Origin: Amycolatopsis oliviviridis
GTDB taxonomy: Bacteria; Actinomycetota; Actinomycetes; Mycobacteriales; Pseudonocardiaceae
Direction: 5' to 3'
Length of the DNA: 64,000 nucleotides
NCBI RefSeq assembly: GCF_014654365.1
Contig: NZ_BNAY01000010.1
Location: forward strand, 367,892-431,891
Each line of letters starts with the position of its first letter. The first letter of the stretch is position 1. A program made the translations under genes and the position numbers. Shown one piece after another: positions 1 to 8,182 of the stretch. The notes beneath the pieces are model-generated. The model worked only from the letters and a program-made list of their open reading frames with translations, ran no database searches and was not told the origin of the DNA.

Positions 1-1
1 C

Positions 2-1009
2 TCCGGCTGGTACGAGGCGGAACGGGCCAACCTGGTCGCGGTCACCCGTCACGCCCTCGACGCCGGTCACGACGAGCACGCCTGGCGGATCGCCGCGGAC
101 ACCGCGGACCATCTCCGCGAGAGCGGGCATCTCGACGAGCTGCTCGCCGTGGCACACACCGGCATCACCGCCGCCCGCCGGAACGGCGACCCGCACGCGA
201 TCCAGCTGAGCCTGGCGAGCCTGACCCTGGCGTTCTGGGAAAACGGGAGGCTCACCGAGGGAATCGGCTGCGCGCTGGAGCGTCTGGACGTCGTCCGCGC
301 GTCCGGTGACCGGGTGGCCGAGGCGATCGCGCTGTCCAGGGCGGGCGCCCTGCACGGCATGCTCGGCCGCTACCCCGAGGCCATCCGGTTCTATCGCGAC
401 GGGCTCGCCATCGAGGACGAGACCGCCGGCTGCGAAACCACCGCCACGTTGTGGACCAATCTCAGCAACGCGCAAGAGGTCCTCGGCAGGCTGGACGAAG
501 CGCTGGTCTCCGCCCGGAGAGCGGTGGTGCTGCGCGAGGATCCCCGCGGCATGATCCTGAGTTCGGCCCAGCTCGGCCTGGTCTTGGCGCGGCTCGGCCG
601 GTTCGGCGAAGCGTACGACGTCATCGAACGCTCGATCACCGCCTCGCGGGACCTCGGCTACCTGTTCGGCGAAGCGTGGAGCCGGATCGACCACGCCGAC
701 GCCCTGCTCCTCGCCCACCGGCCCGGCGAAGCGCGGGAGCAGGCCGGACGCGCGTGCGAGATCCTCGCCCGGCTCAACCATCCGCTGCTGCTGGCCATGG
801 CGGCCAACAGCCTGGGCACCGCCTGCCTCGCGCTCGGCGAGAGGCCGGCGGGGCTCCGGCAGCACCGCCTCGCGCTCGAAACGGCGAGACGGATCGGCTA
901 TCGGCTGCAAGAGGCCCGCGCGCTGGCCGGGATCGGGCAGTCCCGTGCCGCGCACGACCTCTACACCGCGATGGGCCTGCCCGCCGAACCGCTGAAGGTG
1001 GTCACCTGA
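2..1009 (+). CDS. AfsR/SARP-type regulator, TPR C-terminal part (5' truncated by window edge)
   Basis: The reading frame is open from the first bases of the window, so the start lies outside it. The visible 335 residues are helical and Ala/Leu/Arg-rich. They open with a W-Y-E-A-E-R-A-N-L segment, typical of the join between the NB-ARC ATPase and the TPR array in AfsR/SARP-like regulators. Repeated TPR-like units follow, for example around A-I-R-F-Y-R-D-G-L and E-A-Y-D-V-I-E. In this family the TPR tail is a protein-interaction and sensing part, while DNA binding sits at the N-terminus, which is not visible here. The stop overlaps the end of the convergent hydrolase gene by 8 bases. A LuxR-type (LAL) regulator remains possible because the DNA-binding domain cannot be seen. 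Confidence 0.75.
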   Translation, partial: SGWYEAERANLVAVTRHALDAGHDEHAWRIAADTADHLRESGHLDELLAVAHTGITAARRNGDPHAIQLSLASLTLAFWENGRLTEGIGCALERLDVVRASGDRVAEAIALSRAGALHGMLGRYPEAIRFYRDGLAIEDETAGCETTATLWTNLSNAQEVLGRLDEALVSARRAVVLREDPRGMILSSAQLGLVLARLGRFGEAYDVIERSITASRDLGYLFGEAWSRIDHADALLLAHRPGEAREQAGRACEILARLNHPLLLAMAANSLGTACLALGERPAGLRQHRLALETARRIGYRLQEARALAGIGQSRAAHDLYTAMGLPAEPLKVVT

Positions 1010-1799
1010 GGAATTCGGTGAGCAGGCCGCGCAGGACGTCCGGCTGACGGAGGACGCCGTGGTCCTGTCCCTCGACCGTGGCGTGCCGCGCTCCGGGGAC
1101 CGTATCCGCGACCGCGCGAGCGGCGGCCCGCATCCAGGCGTCGCTCTCCCCGCCGTCCAGCACCAGCGTGGGCACGGAGATCTTGGCCAGCCTGCCGGCG
1201 GGCAGCACGTTGCCGGGGCCGCACAGCGCGAGGTCGTAGGGCAGCGTGTGGGCGAGTCCGGCGAACCAGGCCCAGAACGCGTCTTCCCGCATCCCCTTGA
1301 CGACCTCGGCCGGGGTGTCCGTCCCCTCGACGAGGAAGAGTTCCGCCGCGCCGTCGCGGTCGCCGTCGGCGATCAGTGCCCGGACGCGGTCGAAGAGGTC
1401 GGCCCCCGGCCTGGGACGGCTGTCGTCCACGACGTACGGCGGCTCGTACACGGCGAGGCTGGTCATGGCGACGCCCCGGGCGGCCGCCTCCAGTCCGAGG
1501 ACGGCTCCCGACGAGTGCCCGAAGACCGCCGCGGAACCGCCGACGTGGTCGATCACCGCGGCGAGATCCTCGACCTCGCGCTCGACCGAGTAGACCGCGC
1601 CCGCGCCGCTGTCACCCCGCCCGCGCCGGTCGTAGGCGATCGCGGTGAAGTCCGGCGCCAGCGTCGCGGCCAGGCCGGCGAGGGTCGTCCGGTCGTTGAA
1701 CGCGCCACCGGCCAGGATCACCGGCGTGCCCTCGCCTGTCCGCTCGAAGGCGATCGGGGTGCCGTCGGCCGAGGTCACGGTCTCGAACGAGGTGGTCAT
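1002..1799 (-). CDS. alpha/beta-fold hydrolase
   Basis: A 265-residue single-domain alpha/beta hydrolase. The nucleophile elbow G-H-S-S-G puts the serine near residue 96, the acid is probably the Asp in V-L-D-G-G (about 215), and the histidine is in G-Q-D-H-G (about 247). The A-Y-D-R-R-G-R-G-D-S strand-turn is typical of the family. The ATG at 1799 was chosen because GGAGG lies about 7 bases upstream; the upstream in-frame extension to 1859 has no comparable site. No signal peptide is visible, so it is probably cytoplasmic. The substrate cannot be read from the sequence. It could be a lactonase, an esterase or a haloperoxidase-like enzyme. Confidence 0.85.
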   Translation of the reverse strand: MTTSFETVTSADGTPIAFERTGEGTPVILAGGAFNDRTTLAGLAATLAPDFTAIAYDRRGRGDSGAGAVYSVEREVEDLAAVIDHVGGSAAVFGHSSGAVLGLEAAARGVAMTSLAVYEPPYVVDDSRPRPGADLFDRVRALIADGDRDGAAELFLVEGTDTPAEVVKGMREDAFWAWFAGLAHTLPYDLALCGPGNVLPAGRLAKISVPTLVLDGGESDAWMRAAARAVADTVPGARHATVEGQDHGVLRQPDVLRGLLTEFLR

Positions 1800-1868
1800 C
1801 AGGTCCTCCAGGGGGTCACTTGACTTTAGCTTCGTCCCCGGGTCGGAGCCGACGACCACCTCTCGACA

Positions 1869-3017
1869 TCATTTCCGGAGATTTCCGAAGAATTCCCGGA
1901 GCTCGGTCACCACGTGGTCCGGGACGGCCATCGCGACCATGTGACTGGGACTTTCGTGATCGGCCCAGCGCACGATGTCGTTCTTGCGCGAGGCGATCTT
2001 GCGCAGGACGGACGGCCCGCCGTGCGAGACCCCGGTCGGCACCACCGTCTGGTCGATCGGCATCGCCGCCGCGCCCTCGTAGTACGGCCACAGCGAGGTG
2101 GCGCCGGTCCCGGTCAGCCAGTACAGCGTCGCGTTGGTGAGCAGCAGGTCGCGGTCGATCGGCTCGGCGGGCGCAGCGCCTTCGGGCCAGCCGTCGAACT
2201 CCTTGAACCGTTCGACCAGGTAGGCCAGCTGCGCGACCGGCGAATCGAGGAAGCCGTAACTCAGCGTCTGCGGCCTGTTCGTCAGGTACGGCGCGTAGCC
2301 GCTGCCGCCCGCGAAGCGTTCCATCAGTCCCGTCAGCTCGGCTTGGTCCTGTTCGGTGAGCCCTTCGAAATCGGCCGGGTCACCCATCGGGACACCGAGT
2401 CCGGACGTGATGTGCGAGCCGATGACGTGCTCCGGCGCGTGCACCGCCAGCTGGGGCGTCACGAGCGCGCCGGCGTCGTTCCCGTGCGCGCCATAGCGTT
2501 CGTAGCCGAGGCGGCTCATCAGCGTGGCCCACGTCCGCGCCACCCTCGCGATGTCCCACGGCCGGTCGTCGGCGGGTTCGGGGAACGGCGAGAAACCGAA
2601 ACCCGGCAAGGACGGCGCGACGACGTGGAAGGCGCGCGAAGGGTCGAGACCGTGGGCTCGCGGATCGGTGAGCGGTCCGAGGACGTTCAGGAACTCGGCG
2701 ATCGAGTTCGGCCAGCTGTGCGTCATGATCAGCGGGATCGCGTCCGGTTCCGGCGACCGGACGTGCAGGAAGTGCACGCGCTGGCCGTCGATCTCGGTGA
2801 TGTACTGCGGAAACTCGTTGAGCTGCTTCTCGGACGCGCGCCAGTCGTAGCCGTCGCGCCAGTACTCGGCCAGGTCCTTGAGGTAGGCGACCGGGACGCC
2901 CCGGCTCCACTCGGCACCGGGCAGCGCCGACGGCCAGTGGGTGCGGGCCAGCCGGTCGGTCAGGTCGTCCAGATCGGACTGCGGGATGTCGATGCGGAAC
3001 TGCTCGATGTCGGTCAT
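1869..3017 (-). CDS. epoxide hydrolase (EHN-domain type)
   Basis: A 382-residue protein with the N-terminal EHN region (about 1-110, with the R-T-H-W-P and Y-W-R-D-G-Y-D-W-R signatures) followed by an alpha/beta hydrolase core. The HSWPNS segment near residue 100 corresponds to the HG-W-P oxyanion motif. The nucleophile is the Asp of G-N-D-A-G near residue 181, matching the Asp nucleophile of microsomal-type epoxide hydrolases. A C-terminal S-H-M-V-A-M segment supplies the likely catalytic His. The family opens epoxides to diols in the cytosol. The gene appears leaderless: a TACGGT -10 element ends 6 bases before the ATG. Its downstream neighbour on the same strand is the hydrolase at 1002-1799. 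The natural substrate is unknown. Confidence 0.85.
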   Translation of the reverse strand: MTDIEQFRIDIPQSDLDDLTDRLARTHWPSALPGAEWSRGVPVAYLKDLAEYWRDGYDWRASEKQLNEFPQYITEIDGQRVHFLHVRSPEPDAIPLIMTHSWPNSIAEFLNVLGPLTDPRAHGLDPSRAFHVVAPSLPGFGFSPFPEPADDRPWDIARVARTWATLMSRLGYERYGAHGNDAGALVTPQLAVHAPEHVIGSHITSGLGVPMGDPADFEGLTEQDQAELTGLMERFAGGSGYAPYLTNRPQTLSYGFLDSPVAQLAYLVERFKEFDGWPEGAAPAEPIDRDLLLTNATLYWLTGTGATSLWPYYEGAAAMPIDQTVVPTGVSHGGPSVLRKIASRKNDIVRWADHESPSHMVAMAVPDHVVTELREFFGNLRK

Positions 3018-3023
3018 GAAGAG

Positions 3024-3029
3024 ACCGTA
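3024..3029 (-). promoter_or_regulatory. -10 element, leaderless promoter of the epoxide hydrolase gene
   Basis: On the minus strand TACGGT is followed after 6 bases by the ATG at 3017, which would place the transcription start on or next to the start codon. No Shine-Dalgarno sequence is present. The -35 region would fall inside the imperfect palindrome at 3031-3065. Confidence 0.45.
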
Positions 3030-3030
3030 A

Positions 3031-3065
3031 GGGCCATTCAGGCCAGATCCTGACCTAAATGGCCC
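3031..3065. repeat. imperfect palindrome between lyase 3' end and epoxide hydrolase promoter
   Basis: The arms GGGCCATTCAGGCCAGAT and ATCCTGACCTAAATGGCCC pair with a few mismatches. The element lies 24 bases beyond the stop of the polysaccharide lyase gene and just upstream of the epoxide hydrolase promoter. It can serve as a factor-independent terminator for the lyase transcript, although no run of U follows. The outer GGGCCATT arm resembles the GGNCC cores of the dispersed palindromes elsewhere in the window. Confidence 0.5.
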
Positions 3066-3088
3066 CTACTGGCCAGGCATTCAGTCCT

Positions 3089-5449
3089 CTAGATGCGGAC
3101 GACCTGAGTCGCGCCGAAGGTGTCCTTCACCGGCACCTCCACGGTCTTACGCCGAACGGTCACGCGTACGACGTCCTGCCGCTGCGTCGGATCCGAAACG
3201 GTCAGCTGCCAGCCGTTCCCCGTCCGCCCCAGCGCCACCGACGCCGGTCCGGACACCGACACCTCGTCGACCGAGCCGGCGGCGAAGAAGTTCGCGAGCA
3301 GCGTCGCGTCCCACAGGCGGACCGCCTGCACGGTCGCGGTGTTGGACCGCACGCGCCACGACCAGGCCGAGGCGATCGTCTCCAGTACCGACGCGGTGGG
3401 CAGGACGGCGTAGGCGTAGCTCGCGCCCGAAGGAGCGGCCCCGTGCTCGATCACCAGCTTCTGGTAGCGCCGGGTGTAGGGCACCGTGGTGCCCTTGGTG
3501 TTGGCACCCTTGTCGACGTCGCGCCAGGTCCCCGTCCGGTCCTCGCGCAGCGCGGTCACCTCCGCGTCGTCGAGCAGGACGTACCCGCCGACCTTCTCCA
3601 GATGCAGCCAACGCTTGCGCCGCAAGGATTCCGACCCGTCGACGAGATGGCCGTCGGCGAGCAGGACCCCCGAGCCGTTCTCGCCGAGGTTGCGGTTCTC
3701 GATCGTGGTCCGGATCCGCTCGCCGGAGGCATCGGTGATCCCGGCACCGAGGCACACCACCCCCGACGGCGTGAAGAACCACGACTTCTTCGCGGTCAGC
3801 GTGCCGTCCTGCGAGACGAAGTCGAGGGCGTGCGCGCCGTGCCGCGCGTCCCAGCGGACCCCGCCGCAGTGATCCTTGCTGGTCAACGGCACCGACTCGA
3901 GTTTGGGGAGCGCCCCGCCCTTGGTGGTCGTGCCCGGCAGTAGTTGCGGATCGACGGTCGGCCAGTAGGCGTCGGTGAAGTGGTCCTTCGCCTTGGGCAG
4001 GAACAGATACAGCGCACCGTCGCCGACGTGCCAGCCGTGCAGGTTCATCGAGTTGATCGACTCGTACCGCGAGATCCGCGTCGAGGCGACACCGAGCGAG
4101 GCCGACCAGCCTTCGCTGATGTGCACCATCCGGTCCTGCTGGCCGAACACCCGGTGCGTCGCGACCGTCGGCGCCGGGCGGATCCCGGTCGCCAGCAGCT
4201 CCTGCGCGAACTCGACGCCGGGGATGCCGACGAGGTCGGGTCCCGGCGCGAACCGCTCGGGGTCGGGGATCTTCAGGTACGGCGCGAAGGTGTCCTCGGT
4301 GATCCACTTCGCGGCGAGCCCGCCGAGTTCCTCCTTGCGTTTCCCGCTCGCCGACCTCGCCAGCAGCACGACGGCGCCGGTGAGCTGGTGCCCGATGTCG
4401 TGCGCGGATTCCCCTTGCCGGGAAAGGAACCGGCCACGGACCGACTCCATCAGCGCGCCCGCGTGGACGAAGGGCGCGAACGTGTCGGAGACCAGCGCGT
4501 ACGCCGCGTCGCGGACGTCGGCGGGCAGTTCGAACTCCGTGCCCTTGGTGACGTGGATGGCGGACGCGACGGCGGTGAGCAGGATGATCCCGTAGTGCCC
4601 GGGATACGGCACCGAATCGTGCTGGAGGAACGAGCCGTCGGTGTGGAAGCCGTCCCCGGCGGCGCGGTGGAGCTTGGCGATGACGCTCGCCGCTCCCCCG
4701 CCTTCGACGTCGGTGAACGCCCCGGCACCGCGCTTGATCCGTTCGGCGTCGCCGAGCATCGCGCCGGAGACGATCGAGATCGTCGACTTGTCCGCGCGGT
4801 TGGCGCCGGTCTCGACGACGCTCGGGTTGTTCGTGCGGAGGTTCGGGTTACCGGAGAACTTCAGCACCGGTTTGAGGTAATTGGCGAGTTCGTCCTGGGT
4901 CAGCTCGTCGGCGACCGTCGCGAGGATGTGGAGCAGATAGAGCGGGATGCCGATCTCGTAGGTGTACCAGTTGCCGATCTCGGCGGTCTTCTCGCTGTAC
5001 TGATCGCTGGTGTACAGCAGATCCAGTGCCGCCTTGATCCGGCCGAGCACGCCCGCGTCGCCGGCCAGCGCGCCGCCCGGGGTGCCCCAGTTGACCGTGA
5101 TCGCACGGAGCCGGGCGTACATCGACGTCGTGTAGTCGCTGCCCGGGCCGAGCGGGAGGTCTTTCCACAGTGGACCGCCGCCGACCGTCATGCTGTCGTG
5201 GTAGGACTTCGCGACCCTGTCCAGGTTCGCCAGCGCGGCGGTGCGTTCCGCCGACGGCCGGTTGATCCCGGTCTGGAGTTCGCGGTAGCCGGTGACGATC
5301 GAGGCCATACCGGCCGTCCCCGCCGCCACTGCGGACGCGGGCCGGGCTGACGAAGGGCTCGCGAGAGCGGTCGTGAGTGCGACCGAAGCGGCCGCTGCCG
5401 CGCCTCCCCGCAAGGCCGTTCTCCTGTCGACGTAACCGAATCCGGGCAT
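3089..5449 (-). CDS. secreted polysaccharide lyase family 8 (hyaluronate/chondroitin/xanthan lyase type)
   Basis: A 786-residue exported enzyme. The N-terminus carries a twin-arginine signal (V-D-R-R-T-A-L-R-G-G, then an Ala-rich segment ending near P-A-S-A). The alpha-toroid lyase domain follows, with the catalytic trio recognisable as Asn in T-G-A-N-R (about 217), His in F-L-Q-H-D (about 277) and Tyr in P-G-H-Y-G (about 286). The His-Tyr spacing of 9 equals that in pneumococcal hyaluronate lyase. The C-terminal half is beta-rich. PL8 enzymes cleave uronate-containing polysaccharides by beta-elimination outside the cell. The ATG at 5449 has GGGAGG about 8 bases upstream and begins just before the Tat motif. 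It sits immediately downstream of the uronate catabolic operon, which suggests it feeds that pathway. The exact polymer is unknown. Confidence 0.9.
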   Translation of the reverse strand: MPGFGYVDRRTALRGGAAAAASVALTTALASPSSARPASAVAAGTAGMASIVTGYRELQTGINRPSAERTAALANLDRVAKSYHDSMTVGGGPLWKDLPLGPGSDYTTSMYARLRAITVNWGTPGGALAGDAGVLGRIKAALDLLYTSDQYSEKTAEIGNWYTYEIGIPLYLLHILATVADELTQDELANYLKPVLKFSGNPNLRTNNPSVVETGANRADKSTISIVSGAMLGDAERIKRGAGAFTDVEGGGAASVIAKLHRAAGDGFHTDGSFLQHDSVPYPGHYGIILLTAVASAIHVTKGTEFELPADVRDAAYALVSDTFAPFVHAGALMESVRGRFLSRQGESAHDIGHQLTGAVVLLARSASGKRKEELGGLAAKWITEDTFAPYLKIPDPERFAPGPDLVGIPGVEFAQELLATGIRPAPTVATHRVFGQQDRMVHISEGWSASLGVASTRISRYESINSMNLHGWHVGDGALYLFLPKAKDHFTDAYWPTVDPQLLPGTTTKGGALPKLESVPLTSKDHCGGVRWDARHGAHALDFVSQDGTLTAKKSWFFTPSGVVCLGAGITDASGERIRTTIENRNLGENGSGVLLADGHLVDGSESLRRKRWLHLEKVGGYVLLDDAEVTALREDRTGTWRDVDKGANTKGTTVPYTRRYQKLVIEHGAAPSGASYAYAVLPTASVLETIASAWSWRVRSNTATVQAVRLWDATLLANFFAAGSVDEVSVSGPASVALGRTGNGWQLTVSDPTQRQDVVRVTVRRKTVEVPVKDTFGATQVVRI

Positions 5450-5506
5450 GACGGAGCCTCCCAAAGGGTCGAAAGACAGCGATCAGGGGCGGCGGGTGGT
5501 GGGGCC

Positions 5507-5550
5507 TCGTGAGTGGCGATTCGGGTTGGAACCCGAATCGCCACTCACGA
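5507..5550 (-). terminator. perfect 44-base hairpin after the semialdehyde dehydrogenase gene
   Basis: Two exactly complementary 20-base arms, TCGTGAGTGGCGATTCGGGT and its reverse complement, flank a TGGA loop. The element starts 7 bases past the stop of the aldehyde dehydrogenase gene and lies about 60 bases upstream of the lyase start. It has no U tract. It is a likely terminator or RNA-stabilising hairpin separating the uronate operon from the lyase gene. Confidence 0.7.
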
Positions 5551-5556
5551 CGGTTT

Positions 5557-7014
5557 CTAGCGTTTCCCGTCGGTCCTGCGGGGCAGGTCCCACGGGTTGT
5601 TCTCCTGCAACGGTTCCGGCAGCAGCGCGTCGGGGAAGCCCTGCCAGGCGATCGGTCGCAGGAACCGCTCGATCGCGGCGGTGCCGACCGAGGTGCTGGT
5701 CGGCGCGGTGGTCGCCGGGTAGGGACCACCGTGTTCCTGTGCCCAGGTGACCGTGACGCCGGTCGGCCAGTCGTTCCACAGCAGGCGGCCGGCGACGCGG
5801 GTTAGTGACGGGAGGACCGGGCGGATCCAGTCCACATCGGACTCTTCGCCCTGGATGGTCGCGGTGAGCCCGGGTTCCATCACGCCGAGCAGGCTGATCA
5901 GCTCGGCCTGGTCGGTGTAGGTGACGATCAGCGACGCCGGGCCGAAGCACTCCTCGCGGACCGTGTCGCCGTCGGCCAGGAAGTCCTTGGCGGTGGTGGC
6001 GAGCAGCGTCGCGCCGTGCGAGATCCCTTCGGCGCCACCGGACTCCGACAGCACCTCGACGCCCTCGACGTCGCTCAGCTTCGCCAGTCCGTCGGCGAAG
6101 CCCGCCGCGATGCGCTCGTTGAGCATCGGCTGCGCCGGGATCGCCGAGACGGCCTCGCGCAGCGTGTCCTCCAGGCCGTGTCCCTCGGGCAGGAACAGCA
6201 GTCCCGGCTTGGTGCAGAACTGCCCGGCGCCGAGGGTGAACGATCCGGCGTACGCCTTCGCGATCGCCTCGCCGCGCGCGTCGATGGCCGACCGCGTGAC
6301 GACGACCGGGTTGACGCTGCCGAGCTCGCCGTAGAACGGGATCGGCGACGGCCGTGAGGTCGCGATGTCGAACAGCGCGCGCCCGCCAGGCACCGAACCG
6401 GTGAACGACGCCGCCTGGACCCGCGGGTCCTTCAGCGCGGTCACGCCGTTCTGCTGGCCGTGGATGACCGCGAAGATCCCCTCCGGCGCACCGGCCTCGA
6501 CCAGCGCGTCACGCAGGATCTCGCCGGTGCGGGCGGACAGCTCCGGGTGCCCGGAGTGCGCCTTGAGCACGACCGGGCAACCGGCCGCCAGCGCCGACGC
6601 GGTGTCGCCACCCGCGACGCTGAACGCGAACGGGAAGTTGCTGGCGGCGAACACCAGCACCGGTCCGATCGGGGTGAGCAGCCGCCGGATGTCCGGCCGC
6701 GGCCCCATCGGCCACGCGGCGTCCGCGTGGTCGACGGTGGCGCCGAGGAACGACCCGTCGGCGAGCACCTCGCCGAACAGGCGCAGCTGGAACGTCGTGC
6801 GCTTCAGCTCGCCCTGCAGCCGGGGGGCGGCCGGGAGATGCGTCTCCTGATTGGCCAGCGCGATCAGTTCGTCGGCGGACGCGTCGAGGGCGTCCGCCGC
6901 CGCGTTCAGCCATCCGGCGCGCTGGGCTGGGGTCGCGGCCGCCGCCGTGCCTGCCGCATCGGCGGCGGCCGCGAGGATCTGTTCGAGCGTGGCGGGATCC
7001 GTTGCCTGGCTCAT
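5557..7014 (-). CDS. 2,5-dioxovalerate (alpha-ketoglutarate semialdehyde) dehydrogenase, NADP-type
   Basis: A 485-residue aldehyde dehydrogenase. The S-N-F-P-F-A-F segment (Asn 126), the cofactor Lys near 151, the general base Glu 230 in Y-G-E-L-G-S-V-N-P and the nucleophile Cys 267 in G-Q-F-C-T-K-P-G are all present. The E-L-G-S-V-N-P and F-C-T-K-P-G forms are characteristic of the alpha-ketoglutarate semialdehyde dehydrogenase subgroup. The enzyme oxidises 2,5-dioxopentanoate to 2-oxoglutarate, the last step of oxidative uronate or glucarate degradation. It is the last gene of an operon with glucarate dehydratase and 5-dehydro-4-deoxyglucarate dehydratase upstream, which fixes the assignment. 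It begins 15 bases after the preceding gene. Confidence 0.9.
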   Translation of the reverse strand: MSQATDPATLEQILAAAADAAGTAAAATPAQRAGWLNAAADALDASADELIALANQETHLPAAPRLQGELKRTTFQLRLFGEVLADGSFLGATVDHADAAWPMGPRPDIRRLLTPIGPVLVFAASNFPFAFSVAGGDTASALAAGCPVVLKAHSGHPELSARTGEILRDALVEAGAPEGIFAVIHGQQNGVTALKDPRVQAASFTGSVPGGRALFDIATSRPSPIPFYGELGSVNPVVVTRSAIDARGEAIAKAYAGSFTLGAGQFCTKPGLLFLPEGHGLEDTLREAVSAIPAQPMLNERIAAGFADGLAKLSDVEGVEVLSESGGAEGISHGATLLATTAKDFLADGDTVREECFGPASLIVTYTDQAELISLLGVMEPGLTATIQGEESDVDWIRPVLPSLTRVAGRLLWNDWPTGVTVTWAQEHGGPYPATTAPTSTSVGTAAIERFLRPIAWQGFPDALLPEPLQENNPWDLPRRTDGKR

Positions 7015-7029
7015 GGGTTCTGCTTTCTC

Positions 7030-8178
7030 CTAAACGAGTTCTTGCGCGGCGCTGACGGCGGCGATGAGATCCGCCCAGCGCCCCGGGCCGGCGAGGCCGA
7101 GGTGGTACAGGTGCAGTTCGGTGGCGCCTGCCTTGCCGAGTTCGGTGGTGTAGGCCTCGATGTCGGGCACCGGGCTCGCCGCCACCGCGGTGATGTAGCT
7201 GCCGACGGCGACCTTCTCCGGCAGCTTCGCCCGTGCCGTCGCGACGGCGCCCACGCTGGGGTGGCCGGGTACCCAGTTCTGCAGCACCACCGCGTCGACG
7301 TCGTCCGGGGCCGACGGCGTCAGCCCCGGCAGCGCGCCGGTGACCCACGGGTCCATCGCCCCGTGCAGCACGATCCGGGGCCCGGACGGGATCTTCGCGA
7401 GCACGTCGCGCCGCAGCGCGTCGGTCGCCTTCTGGCGGGTGTCGAGCAGGACCTGCCGCAACGTGGGCAGGATCTTGTCCTCGGTCGCGCGGAGGTCACC
7501 GCTGTCGATCAGCCGCCGGACCTCGGCCCGCAGCTTGCCCAGCGCCTTCGCCGGGTCCTGACCGGCCGCGGCCCAGGCGTCGAGACAGGCGTCGCAGCAG
7601 CAGATCGACAGCAGCCGCGCCACCGCGGGCGACCAGACGCCGTCGGTCTTCTCGTGCTGGTGCTGATGCACGGCGCCGAGTGGGCCGCACGCTTCGAGGA
7701 CGACCGTGGCGAAATCGAGCCCGGCGAGACTTTCCGCCGTCACGTTCGCCGCGTACTCACGCACCTCCGGCTGGCCGGGGCACAGCGCCCACGGGTACCG
7801 CTCGCCGAAGCAGTTCCGCACGGTGAAATCCGGGAACTCCGTGCCCAGCAGCGAATTGTGGGTCAGCACGAGCCACGCCGCGGCCGGGATCCCCGCCTCG
7901 TTCAGCGCCCGGACGGCGTCGCCCGCGCTGTCGCGGCTCTCGACCCAGTCCGGCTCGGCGGGCTTCAGCTCGCCCCAGGCCTCGTCGCGCACCGGCCGGT
8001 ACAGCGCCGCGTGGCGCGCGACGACCGACGTGCGCTCGGGCGACCAGGGTGTCGCCGCGCGGGCGCTGTGGTACGACACGGCGACGGCGACCTCGTCGAC
8101 GCCGAGTTCCCGTACGCGCTCGACGAAACCGGGATCGTCGACGACGTCCCAGGGGTAGGCGTATCCGGTGACCTTCAC
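7030..8178 (-). CDS. unrecognised protein of the uronate operon, TIM-barrel glycosidase-like
   Basis: A 382-residue soluble protein that I cannot assign to a named enzyme family. The order of features suggests a TIM barrel like uncharacterised glycoside-hydrolase-type proteins: W-L-V-L-T-H-N-S near 102-109, L-C-P-G-Q-P-E-V-R-E-Y near 132-142, an acidic strand end L-E-A-C-G-P near 161, and a Cys cluster C-C-C-D-A-C at 193-198 that recalls the C-x-C-x-x-C site of such proteins. A His-rich H-Q-H-Q-H stretch at 171-175 could bind metal. The gene starts 4 bases after the glucarate dehydratase stop and ends 15 bases before the dehydrogenase start, so it is part of the same transcript. It may process an oligouronide or the aldarolactone formed by uronate dehydrogenase; this is inference. 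Confidence 0.7.
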   Translation of the reverse strand: MKVTGYAYPWDVVDDPGFVERVRELGVDEVAVAVSYHSARAATPWSPERTSVVARHAALYRPVRDEAWGELKPAEPDWVESRDSAGDAVRALNEAGIPAAAWLVLTHNSLLGTEFPDFTVRNCFGERYPWALCPGQPEVREYAANVTAESLAGLDFATVVLEACGPLGAVHQHQHEKTDGVWSPAVARLLSICCCDACLDAWAAAGQDPAKALGKLRAEVRRLIDSGDLRATEDKILPTLRQVLLDTRQKATDALRRDVLAKIPSGPRIVLHGAMDPWVTGALPGLTPSAPDDVDAVVLQNWVPGHPSVGAVATARAKLPEKVAVGSYITAVAASPVPDIEAYTTELGKAGATELHLYHLGLAGPGRWADLIAAVSAAQELV

Positions 8179-8182
8179 CCCG

